Positions 12,091 to 20,558 of a stretch of DNA of 60,000 bases are shown piece by piece. Position 1 is the first letter of the stretch. Each line of letters starts with the position of its first letter. Location: NCBI GenBank assembly GCA_030704615.1, contig CM060733.1, positions 31,870,001 to 31,930,000 on the forward strand, written 5' to 3'. Origin of the DNA: Takakia lepidozioides. Its lineage: Eukaryota; Streptophyta; Takakiopsida; Takakiales; Takakiaceae. The notes beneath the pieces are model-generated. The model did not search any database, was not told the DNA's origin, and worked only from the letters and a program-made list of their open reading frames with translations. Both the position numbers and the translations under genes were made by a program.

Positions 12091-12540
12091 GACGTTGATA
12101 GTAGAAAATCAACTTCAGGCCATTGTTTTCTCCTAGCAGGTGGAGCTGTATCTTGGTCTAGCAAACGACAAGTTGCAACAGCGTTGTCATCAACAGAAGC
12201 TGAGTACATGTCCATTACACAAGCAGCAAATGAGGCTATTTGGTTACGGAAGTTGTTTGGAGATTTGGGTCATCTCCAATCACTACCTACGACTCTCTAT
12301 TGTGACAATCAAAGTGCGATTGCACTAAGTCAGAATCCGAAGTATCATTCAAGGACGAAACACATTGAAGTGCAACATCACTACATACGGGAAGTTGTAT
12401 GCAAGGAAGAGATCAAGATGATCTATTGTGCTACAGGAGATATGGTTGCGGATGTTTTGACGAAGAATCTACCACAAACAAAACACATGAAGTGTTCAAC
12501 CTTACTTGTGGTGTCTCTTCTCCAAAGACAAACGAAGTAG
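12091..12540 (+). pseudogene. Inner copia RNase H
   Basis: Continuation of pol after a stop: SSTEAEYMSITQAANEAIWL, LYCDNQSAIALSQNP, RTKHIEVQHHYIRE and ADVLTKNLP, the standard conserved blocks of copia RNase H. It ends at a TAG at 12538-12540, 20 bp before the polypurine tract. Confidence 0.93.
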
Positions 12541-12560
12541 CTCAATGATATGGTTTAATT

Positions 12561-12569
12561 GAGTGGGAG
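12561..12569 (+). promoter_or_regulatory. Polypurine tract
   Basis: GAGTGGGAG lies immediately upstream of the 3' LTR, the expected plus-strand priming site. Confidence 0.85.
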
Positions 12570-12879
12570 TGTTGGAAGTAATTAAACATATCTAGTAGAA
12601 GACTAAGAGTCTTGAAGGCCAAAGGTTTAGAAGTCTAAGAGACTATCTTGTTTAACTCACCTTTGGAAGGTGAATGGCTAGAAGGTGGATGGTCACCATA
12701 GTGGAAGTGATCAAGTAGGACTTCCTAGAGATCTTCTTGTACAAGCTCGGGGGTGAAGCCACTAGTCTAAGTGTAAAAGTATGATGGTGGCTTCTATGGT
12801 TGGGAGGAGGGCTTTAGTTTTAGCTTTAGTCTAAGACTTTAGTTCTTGTTCATTGTTCTTGCTCAATTCTAACAAGTAG
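12570..12879 (+). repeat. 3' LTR of inner copia and right AGTAG duplication
   Basis: The LTR is 305 bp (12570-12874), TG...CA, about 98% identical in substitutions to the 5' LTR. 12875-12879 repeats the AGTAG found just left of the 5' LTR. Beyond it the minus-strand gag of the outer element resumes. Confidence 0.96.
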
Positions 12880-13069
12880 TTGCATTGTTTCTCTCATCCC
12901 ATTCCTCCTCATTCTCGGCTGTCCTAGTCTCCACTCCCTCGACTAGACTAAGCAGTTTCTTCGATCTGAAAACCACCTGCATCTGGAACTTCAAGAGTTG
13001 GAAGTTGTCTCCATCAAACCTCTCAATATTACTCAACTCCTTGATCTCTATGCCCTTGGACATCATCAC
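12875..13069 (-). pseudogene. Outer copia gag, N-terminal part
   Basis: A minus-strand frame starts MMMSKGIEIKELSNIERFDG, then has NFQLLKFQMQVVF and ends in EERNNATT-like sequence. This is the typical start of a plant copia gag (F-G-N-x3-W-type block, here with Leu for Trp). The protein is cut by the inner element at 12874. Across the insertion it continues at 8336 and downwards, though a frameshift there also breaks it. Confidence 0.85.
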
Positions 13070-13129
13070 TAATTCCTACAAGTGCAGCAAACGTGGGCCC
13101 ATAACCGTTAGGAAAACAACACTACTGTA

Positions 13130-13280
13130 TCAGAGCAGTGACAACCACAAGTTAGAGTAAGCTAGAGTACTTTTATTGATCATTGTGAAGACACCGTGAT
13201 GCTTAACCCTTGATACTACACTCTGTGTGTACCTATGCATCCATCATCGTACTTTGGACAGCCTGCACCATATATACTCA
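13130..13280 (-). promoter_or_regulatory. Putative 5' LTR region of the outer copia
   Basis: On the minus strand a TATATATGG box (about 13268-13276) is followed about 90 bp later by AATAAA (about 13172-13178), then CTCTGATACA just before the gag leader. The order TATA, polyadenylation signal, gag fits an LTR. No second copy survives for comparison, because the other end of the element is missing, so the borders are unproven. Confidence 0.4.
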
Positions 13281-13589
13281 AAATAGTGGCAGCGGCCCAC
13301 TTTGAATCAGCAGGAAGGAAGGAATACAGCAGATTTTCATAGGCAGGAAGCTGACTTGGAGGCTGAATTGTGTAAGGCCGAAGCATGAAGAGGGTTTGAA
13401 CAAAACAAAATTACCCATAAATCTTCCTTGAATTTGTTTGCATGGTCTGAAGGGCCTACCCTCGGCACTGACTGAAACTTTAAACTCACCACAAGGGAGT
13501 CTACCTTTGAACAAAAAACAAATAGGGAGATTGTCAATGCTAGATGTGCGGCCTGAAAGCATTATATATGAAAAAGGGGAAGAAGCTCT

Positions 13590-13905
13590 GTATCCATTTT
13601 CTGATACAATGTCCCGGGCATTCTCATCGATCATCAAGCACATTGTCCCTGTGGCTCTCTATTCACCAACTTCCAACATCTGGAGGCGGAGGCTGAAGCC
13701 CTGGCCCTGTTGGGGCCTAATTGCTGGGCGGTTCATAGTGAAGGGCTTTGTAGAGGAAATCTGGAAAGCCCGGACGAACTATTTATATCAAGGTAAGTTC
13801 CACTACTGTCCAGAGTAAGCCCCTCACAAAGGTAGTGTCTACTCCCTCTTGTTCTGCACCAACGAGTGGGCTCTATGGCCTACGCGACGTCTCAGGAGTA
13901 CAGTC
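13590..13905. repeat. Dispersed repeat R1, copy 1
   Basis: Recurs in the same orientation at about 52710-53050. Shared blocks include ACATTGTCCCT, GTTCACCAACTT-like sequence, CCCTGGCCCTG, GTGAAGGGCTTT, GAGCCCCTCACAAAGGTAG and GTCTATGGCC, in the same order with indels between. The family is not recognised; neither copy has a continuous reading frame. Confidence 0.7.
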
Positions 13906-14094
13906 TAATAAGAAGGTTCTATGCCCGTTATATGCAACAACCCGGCCTGAATTTATCATAGAGGTCCCAAAAGTAATCAGCGTGTCCAAGAGAGAAATGA
14001 AATGAAATGGTGCTTTATGGACCTCCTCAGTGACAGGTTCTTGGTCGTGTTCTGTTGCTCCTGGTAACTCAATTAATGTGATTGTGGAACCATC
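13906..14094. other. No recognisable gene
   Basis: Sequence between the two dispersed repeats. It shows no coding signature. Confidence 0.4.
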
Positions 14095-15170
14095 TGTAGA
14101 GAGAGATCTAGTGTCTTCAACGTTTGTATTGTTTGAGCAGTGGCAACATCAAAGAAATGTAGTGCATTTTCTGTTCTGATACCACTCCAAATGAGGCGGT
14201 GTCGAGGATGAAACTGAATCTCCTCCGACTCAGGAATGACACGCGATTCTGCATGCAGAGCTTATCGATGCAGGACACACGGGCATGGTGCACGAGATCA
14301 GGCACGTGATCCTTTCACTCTTGTGCAATCCTTGATCGACACAGAGACTGCTGCGTCAGATGATCAGTGACCCACTCTCAAATATCCCCTCGGTCTGCCC
14401 GTTGAGCAACTTTTGTCATGGCAGATGCAGAAATATGTAACCCTCGGGATTTATGAATCGCCAGCGAATGGATCTCTACTGAGTTGTGAAAGTTGAGATC
14501 TACAGTGTGTAGATCACATTCATGAAGAAAAATCTGAACTCTGTTATCCAATTGAAAAGCAGCTCAGTTCCGCATTTTGGTGTTAACCCATAGAACTGCC
14601 AAATTGGCAATTGTGATCACTTTCTTCTCTTCATATGGGGCCATTGATTCGGGCAGATTCCGAGAAATTCCCCGTTCGAGGAGGAGTTGATACCCTGAGT
14701 ATAGATAGCCACTCGGAGTCTGTCTTTCCTTCATAGTATCTTATGCGAGCTCAACTCCCGGGAGCGCTCAGATCAGCCCGAGCCGTGTGTCTTGGACGCT
14801 GTTGCTCTTTGTTTTGACAGCTCGTGTGTTTCTCTCAGTATGTGGACTGTTGTGCATCCTCTCTTGTCCCGATGTTACAAGAATTTCAGTTTTACCAAAG
14901 GACGGTTAGGTACGGGTGGGGCACTATTGATGGGCTCCCAATCACTGCAATTGATGAATGCCCAATTGGTGTAGTACTAACTCTAAAGTGAAGTACTAGC
15001 TTTGCAACAGATCTCTTAAGCTTGCTTGTTGAGCATCGCTTTCTGTCTCTTTCTGTCGCTGTCAGATACTTTATGGTTTCTGAGAGCGTGCTAAAACGCC
15101 TATGAGATGGTCAGATTTGAATCCTGGGCAGTATGATGCAGGACTAGTTACCACATTGATTTGAGATTTA
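14095..15170 (+). repeat. Dispersed repeat R2, copy A
   Basis: About 1.08 kb that recurs inverted at 55570-56910. Matching blocks include GATCTCGTGCACCATGCCCG (read on the minus strand here), CCATATGAAGAGAAGAAAGT, TGTGGACTGTTGTGCATCC and CCCAATCACTGCAATTGATG, and the match continues to near 15165. The short frame at 14792-14974 has its counterpart in the other copy, but I see no known domain, so conservation of that frame probably just reflects common descent. Copy A lacks the 245-bp insertion seen in copy B and so shows the empty site. Confidence 0.85.
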
Positions 15171-17489
15171 AATGCTGGGAATTCAATGGTCCCAAGGGAT
15201 AAGAACTAAATCACCTTGAAGAAAAGTTACAAGCTTTCCGTAAAGCAACTACTTATTAGTGGCCTCCCCAACCGTCCGGACTGGGTGGCCTATTCCTGAT
15301 CAGTGTTCTGCAGTTTCTGGAATTCTGTGCAGTCTTGAGCGACCCTCTAGTTTTGCTCAAAAGATTCGGTCTTCTAGATTAGCCCAAATTAGATATACTT
15401 GATGCACAGATTCCTGCTTACATCATATCAAAATTCTGTGTGTTCCACAGAGTGTTGTGAAGCGATCTTCAAGAGATGATTTGCTGGTCGCTGAGCAGTA
15501 AGTTAGTCAATCGAAGCTATAAGACAGTTGTTAGTAGTATTCAGATTCTTATTTACATTTTTCGTAAGAGTTGCATGGGCTTGTTGAATTCGATGATTCC
15601 AAGTTGGATTCTTATTCAAAGCAAGCTGTTCGCATGTGATTCAAACTGTCTTCTGTGCCTACTCAACCATCTGTAGAGGAATTCTTCCACACACACAGTT
15701 CTTTATAGGAGTTACATAGCTTCACACTCAGCAGATCCTACTTGACTTTTCTCCTTTGAAAGTCACTTTGGGCAGTTCATGAGGAGTGGGGGCTGAGGAA
15801 CGTAGGGGGATGTTATCTTCTTCCCTTCATTACATGAGAGAGAGTTACTGAATTTGCATGGCTTTGTCTTTGGGGCACCCTTTTTGTCGGTCAATACCCA
15901 CCTGGTTTGATATCTGGTTAGGGCTGGCTCATACCGCACACAAAATCAAAAATTGAAAGAGATGCAAACTGCTTATCCCTGCTCATAAGCTCACAGGGCT
16001 TTATCAAGACATTACTGTTCTACCTAAGCATTGCAGAGCCACGAGTCACAATCCCACTGTGGGATGGGTAAAGGGCAGGGAGAGATGTACAAATACTGAC
16101 TGTGCCTTACAACACTTGACATTCGACCACCTTGAGGGCAATGTTTTGTTTGTGAGTATTTAACCTGGCTGGAGCTAGGTGTGGGTTTTTCGACTATCAG
16201 GGTATGGAAATGGAAACTCAACCAAGAATCACAAAGTGCTCACTCAGCCAGCAAAATCTGGAGAAAGTGAATTGGGGTGTTGGTGGGAGACTTGGTATAG
16301 ACATCATGTTAACCCAGGCTATTCCAACACTACTTGTCTACCTGCAAACTGGCACAAGATTCTGCATTCCTCAACAATACTCTAGCTTTTCGGAGCTGCT
16401 TTAGGTTTATGTTCACTTGGTGTTTGCATGCAGGCCAAGCAATAAGCCTAGAACGCCTAAGCACAATGGGATGGTGGATGGATATCGAAGTATGGCTTCT
16501 AGGGTCAGCATTGGAGCTCCATTGAGTTGTCAAGATGGGAGTCCAGATTCTGGTAGGATGACAGTTTATGATGAGAAGCCTGGGTCAGGTCAAACAAGGG
16601 CTGCTGCGGAGGAATGTCAGTAATCATCACATCCATCTGGCTGAAGGGTGGCCTTTGGCCAACACAAGCCTTCCCTGTACATTCTACAACGTTTATATTG
16701 TTTCAGGTTCCTCGTTAGCATGAGAGAGAGCAGTAGAAATGTTCTACAAAGGAACAGTAGGTTTCCTCAATATAGCAGTACAAGGCAATTGGAACACTGC
16801 TCGCCATGACAGCAACTTGCCAAACATATTCCTCTCCTAAGGCCAGCTATCTCACCTTAAGACTCTTCAATGTCTCTATGTTCAGATTGTCAGGCTTGGG
16901 GATTGTGATTGGACCCTTCAAGAACAAAGACATACCCATTCATTGACAGATAAGTCTGGGGGAGTCCACCTCTGAGGGCCGGAAGTACCTCTAAGAAGGC
17001 AGTGTTTGCACAACTAACCACAATGAGGTCTGCACAAGCTCAACTGGAGGAGACCAATGCCAAATTTTTTGTTATGCTGTACATAAATGTGGTGGTCTAC
17101 CTAGATGAGTGCATCATGCCACATTCAGTGACTAAAACGCTTACTAAAGAACAGTGAGGTCTGTTTATGTCATAGCAAGGCATATTTGTGTTTCAGTGAA
17201 GTCTTAAAGACACAGGCCTGGGATCAATCTCCACATTCCTTCCAGTCAAAGGCCCACACATCCAAATGCCGCCTCTAGGAACTGTATGGGAGTCTTCTGT
17301 GGCAACAACATAGTCATCAGGCCACATGGCCTCGAGAGAAATAAAGCTCCCTTGGCTTGCTAGGACAGTGGTCCATGCTTTCTGTTATCATGACATGTCT
17401 TCGAAGCATACCGGCAAGTGAGGTAGGCCCTGCTTCACGACTTCACTGGCTCCAGGACTTCACCCAACTAAACCCACATTGGCAAACTA
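15171..17489. other. Intergenic, no firm gene
   Basis: About 2.3 kb downstream of the oxygenase-like gene, which ends at 17490. Frames are short. The only segment with some coding look is 16434-16623, listed separately. The stretch next to 17490 probably includes that gene's 3' UTR. Confidence 0.45.
16434..16623 (+). CDS. Candidate isolated exon, unknown protein
   Basis: A pyrimidine-rich tract with TTTGCATGCAG at 16423-16433 looks like a 3' splice site. It is followed by an open frame of about 62 codons (RPSNKPRTPKHNGMVDGY at the start, GSGQTRAAAEECQ at the end) closing with TAA at 16621-16623. The composition is that of a soluble, Ser/Gly-rich tail. No partner exon was identified upstream and no family is recognised. 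It may be chance. Confidence 0.2.
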
Positions 17490-20477
17490 CTACTCCTCAT
17501 CAAGGGACAGATCAATCCATTCTGTTGTATTTTCACTGTTCCTCCTGCCGTCGATGCCAAGATCAATGACATCTGTATGTGCACTGTTCCTCATGTTTTC
17601 AGGTCTGGTACGATTAATGACCTCCACATCCACAATCTTCCTCTTGAGGGCGTTAACATTGGGGGACAGATTTTCAGTATCTGGGATGCTTTGTGCTCTG
17701 TCTACGTCTCCTAGTTTCTCAAGTCGAAGCCTCAACATCTTGAGCTCCTCCTGTTCTATTTTCCAATGTTCCACCATGAACTCGAACACCCTCCGATTCT
17801 TCCGGATGTCGCAGTAAGCTCCAGCTCCCCGACCTCCTTCTTTTCCAATTGCGCTGTAGCCATTTTGATATGTACCATTGAAGTATTTGCGCGCGAAATT
17901 CCTGGCATGAGGTAAGTCATTCACACCTTGGTAGGTGATACTCTCCTCCGGCCCCCTGAGAAAAGCTTGGACAGTCGGATGGTTTGGAAGTTCCGCAAAT
18001 GGCTGACACCACGTGAAGTCAGGTCTTCCATGCTCAGAAAGAATTTGAATGCGTTCGTTAGCAAGAGTGTGTATGCCACTCCTGCCCATAGCCGCACCCG
18101 ACAATTCCTTCCAGATCACATCCGAGTCTAGCAACGTCTTCAGAAGGTGTTGCTGCTTGTGCAGCCTGGATTGATCCAGTAGACCTTGAATGAGTTTGTC
18201 GAACAATAGCTTGTTGCCAAGCATGAAAAAGATGCAAAAGAGGTCCACAATCCGACTTTCAACAGATTTCTCTCGCGTACAAGACTGTGGCTGAGATAGT
18301 TTCAAGGGACTGCTACGATGGAAGTCCCTAGTGGTGATCATTTGACAGATTTGCAAGAACAAATGGAGTGTGGCTGGGTCTTCACTCTTTGTGGTAGAGA
18401 TGGCTGCACCATCCGCGCTGCTGCTACCAGGAGTAGGGTATAATTCACAAAAATTTGTAGCATGAATTTGAATCACCAGAGTGCATAAGACAGCCGTATC
18501 AATCTCCTCAAAACGCTCCACGATCTTTGGTCCAAGCTCGTTGTGGAGTTCCTCGAGGGAGAAGAGCATCTTTACCACATTGCAGATGGTTTCTGAATTG
18601 AGCTCGTCAAAAGACGGACGAGCTGTCCACACAAGCTCAAATGTCTTCTTGGCTACACTGACAGCAGCATCCCGACATCCCAAAGTCTGAAGTTCCAGTG
18701 CAAGATGGACGAAGGACTCACCTTGACCGACTGCACAATCCTCGAGAAGCTCCATGACAATAGACCCGCACACATCCCATCCATACCTCTGTACAACGGT
18801 TGCAATTATCGTCGCCACATCTGCATTTCTGACCCCAACTTTCCACTTCACTACCTCGCTGTTGTACTGATTATACTGGCGAGTTTTCAACAACAACTTG
18901 AGGACGCGCAATATATCTTCCAAACCTCCCGCCCTAAGACAGAGGTTTAGCAACCGAGAAGTGACTGGATCTGCATGATGAGGAAAATGCCAAACCATGG
19001 AACCATCCTTCTCGCAATAATTCAGGATATCACACAACAATCCATAGTCGTCAGGTTCGTTTAAAGTTTGCTTGCACTCCAAAATATCCAATGCCCCGGC
19101 AACTCCGGCGTTGCAGGCAATCGACATTGATCTCTTCTTTGGCCACACGACGATCATGGCCTTGTGGTACCAATACTCCAGAGTCGGACCGGAATTACCA
19201 GTATAACCCTCATACTCCTCTTCATCCGGACCATCATCAACATGAAACAGCTCATCTTCAGGATCTTTCCCAGTTACAACTTGGCGATTGAAGTCAACAT
19301 CAAGAGCAAAGCCCACTGTTTTGTTGTCTAGTCCAACCCAATTGCTAGCCCTGATGTCTTCGCCGAAGACATCAACCATTGTATGCTGTCGGAGATCAGA
19401 CTCATTGTCGTACCATCGGCGAGAACGAGAGCGACTATAGTGATCGTCTTCAGCTGCCCCCCTCTTATGTTTAGTCAAGATGCACAAATGAAGATCGAGC
19501 CACCGTTTTCTCTCGCTGTCTCGGCAATTCTTCAGCACTTGTGCCACGATACGGTCGTCCCCCTTCAGCCCAGCAAAGGACAAGTTCTCTTTTGTGTACT
19601 GGTGTTGCAATGGAATCGCAAGTTTATCACCGAACATGTTCGGTGTTTCCTCCATTACGACTTCCAACCAAGGTTGCAATGCCGCCTCAGCCTTTCCCAA
19701 CTTGGAGGAGAATTCCTTCAGCTCTCCTAGCTGCAACACCTCGTCAGAGCTAGCATTGCGTCTTACCAAGTTGAAGGCCAGACATAGTCGTGTACCAGCC
19801 GTGACTTTGAGCAGCTCGTGCTGGCAATCAGCGAAGAAAACTGTGTAGCAAAACGCTGTTGAGCTGACCATGGAGAAATCGAAGATCTTACTCGTATTTT
19901 TGTGGCTCACCACCAATGCTCCACCTTCGAATCCTGCCTCCGTTGGAAGCTGGAGCACCAAGGTAGCAAACATGCCTGGTTCCTTTTCCGTGTCACGATG
20001 GACCTTGAAGTGGCCGTCGCTGTCGTAGAGCAGCAGTTTGTACAGGTGTGCTTCTAGCTGCAGGGCCGCTCCATCAAGGCCCAGCGCGCGTACCGCCTTC
20101 ATCGCGAGCAGCTGGGCAGTCTTGGATATGAACAAGGGCGCCTCTGGGAAGCTCACTTTGGAGGCGTCCACCTGCCAGGACCTGCGCACGGCTGTGTCGA
20201 TGACCGTGGCTGAGCCTTGGCCGAAGGGCGCCTGCTCGCAAACACCACGAAGCTTGGGAGTGTCTTCCGCCGATAGAGGGAGGCGCAATTCGCCAGCACC
20301 TTGGACGTGTAAGGAGTCCAGGACGACTCCCTGCTGAGGAGGGGCGATGATTCCACCTGCTGCGTACGTCCCATTGGTGCCTTCCTCGTCTGCAGGACTC
20401 CAAAGAGCGTCGAGCAGCTTGGTGAAGAACGACTGCCTCCGATGTTGCTCTGCTTCTGAATCTTTTACGGGGCTCAT
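17490..20477 (-). CDS. 2-oxoglutarate/Fe(II) oxygenase (prolyl-4-hydroxylase-like) domain protein, ~995 aa
   Basis: One long intact coding exon. The ATG at 20477 is preferred over the in-frame ATG at 20558: a TGACTGCAG 3' splice site lies just upstream (about 20503), suggesting a 5'UTR intron, and the extra 27 residues look unlike a conserved N-terminus. Residues 135-240 (from 20477) form a P4H-like double-stranded beta-helix: YKLLLYDSDGHFKVHRDTEK carries the iron ligands His-x-Asp (about 160-162), CQHELLKV the distal His (about 220), and GTRLCLAFNL the 2-oxoglutarate-binding Arg (about 230). All key residues are present, so it is probably catalytic; the substrate is unknown. About 700 residues follow with no recognised domain, apparently mostly helical. 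The extreme C-terminus has two SUMO-interaction-like motifs, DVIDLGID and EWIDLSLDEE. A basic KRK segment near the end could aid nuclear import. Large proteins of this layout also occur in fungi and oomycetes (recollection), so transfer is conceivable but untested. Confidence 0.85.
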   Translation of the reverse strand: MSPVKDSEAEQHRRQSFFTKLLDALWSPADEEGTNGTYAAGGIIAPPQQGVVLDSLHVQGAGELRLPLSAEDTPKLRGVCEQAPFGQGSATVIDTAVRRSWQVDASKVSFPEAPLFISKTAQLLAMKAVRALGLDGAALQLEAHLYKLLLYDSDGHFKVHRDTEKEPGMFATLVLQLPTEAGFEGGALVVSHKNTSKIFDFSMVSSTAFCYTVFFADCQHELLKVTAGTRLCLAFNLVRRNASSDEVLQLGELKEFSSKLGKAEAALQPWLEVVMEETPNMFGDKLAIPLQHQYTKENLSFAGLKGDDRIVAQVLKNCRDSERKRWLDLHLCILTKHKRGAAEDDHYSRSRSRRWYDNESDLRQHTMVDVFGEDIRASNWVGLDNKTVGFALDVDFNRQVVTGKDPEDELFHVDDGPDEEEYEGYTGNSGPTLEYWYHKAMIVVWPKKRSMSIACNAGVAGALDILECKQTLNEPDDYGLLCDILNYCEKDGSMVWHFPHHADPVTSRLLNLCLRAGGLEDILRVLKLLLKTRQYNQYNSEVVKWKVGVRNADVATIIATVVQRYGWDVCGSIVMELLEDCAVGQGESFVHLALELQTLGCRDAAVSVAKKTFELVWTARPSFDELNSETICNVVKMLFSLEELHNELGPKIVERFEEIDTAVLCTLVIQIHATNFCELYPTPGSSSADGAAISTTKSEDPATLHLFLQICQMITTRDFHRSSPLKLSQPQSCTREKSVESRIVDLFCIFFMLGNKLLFDKLIQGLLDQSRLHKQQHLLKTLLDSDVIWKELSGAAMGRSGIHTLANERIQILSEHGRPDFTWCQPFAELPNHPTVQAFLRGPEESITYQGVNDLPHARNFARKYFNGTYQNGYSAIGKEGGRGAGAYCDIRKNRRVFEFMVEHWKIEQEELKMLRLRLEKLGDVDRAQSIPDTENLSPNVNALKRKIVDVEVINRTRPENMRNSAHTDVIDLGIDGRRNSENTTEWIDLSLDEE

Positions 20478-20558
20478 TGGTGGCCTTTTCGCATAAACCC
20501 TGCAGTCAGACACGTGGAGGAGGACAATTCCTCGATGACTGAGGAAACTTGAGAGCAT

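Larger units (their letters stand above)
8342..12874 (+). mobile_element. Inner Ty1/copia retrotransposon, nested in the outer one
   Basis: Complete in outline: 5' LTR (8342-8651), tRNA primer site (8652-8663), gag, protease, integrase, RT, RNase H, polypurine tract (12561-12569), 3' LTR (12570-12874) and AGTAG duplications. The LTRs differ by about six substitutions and two indels by my count, so it is relatively young. It is still inactive: gag ends at a TAG at 9409-9411, the integrase core has a large deletion near 10290, and there are further stops and frameshifts. It lies antisense within the gag of the outer element. Confidence 0.97.
5164..13270 (-). mobile_element. Outer Ty1/copia retrotransposon, truncated and interrupted
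   Basis: Minus-strand copia element in the order gag, protease, integrase, reverse transcriptase (right to left). The gag N-terminus lies at 12869-13069 and the rest of gag at 7604-8293. The 4.5-kb gap between them is exactly a second copia element plus its target duplication. The left end stops inside reverse transcriptase at about 5164, fused to a PPR fragment; the rest of RT, RNase H and the 3' LTR are missing. A 5' LTR-like region with TATATATGG and AATAAA signals sits at about 13130-13280. Internal stops show it is dead. The precise right border was not determined. Confidence 0.88.

Noticed and set aside
13125-13140. Plus-strand primer-binding site TGTATCAGAGC near the outer copia
   Set aside because: It has the wrong orientation for the minus-strand outer element and lacks the GG of TGGTATCAGAGC. 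I treat it as an LTR-end coincidence until another copy is aligned.
20074-20403. Long frames on both strands within 19.4-20.4 kb
   Set aside because: They are shadows of the GC-rich 5' part of the oxygenase-like gene in other frames and show no motif of their own.
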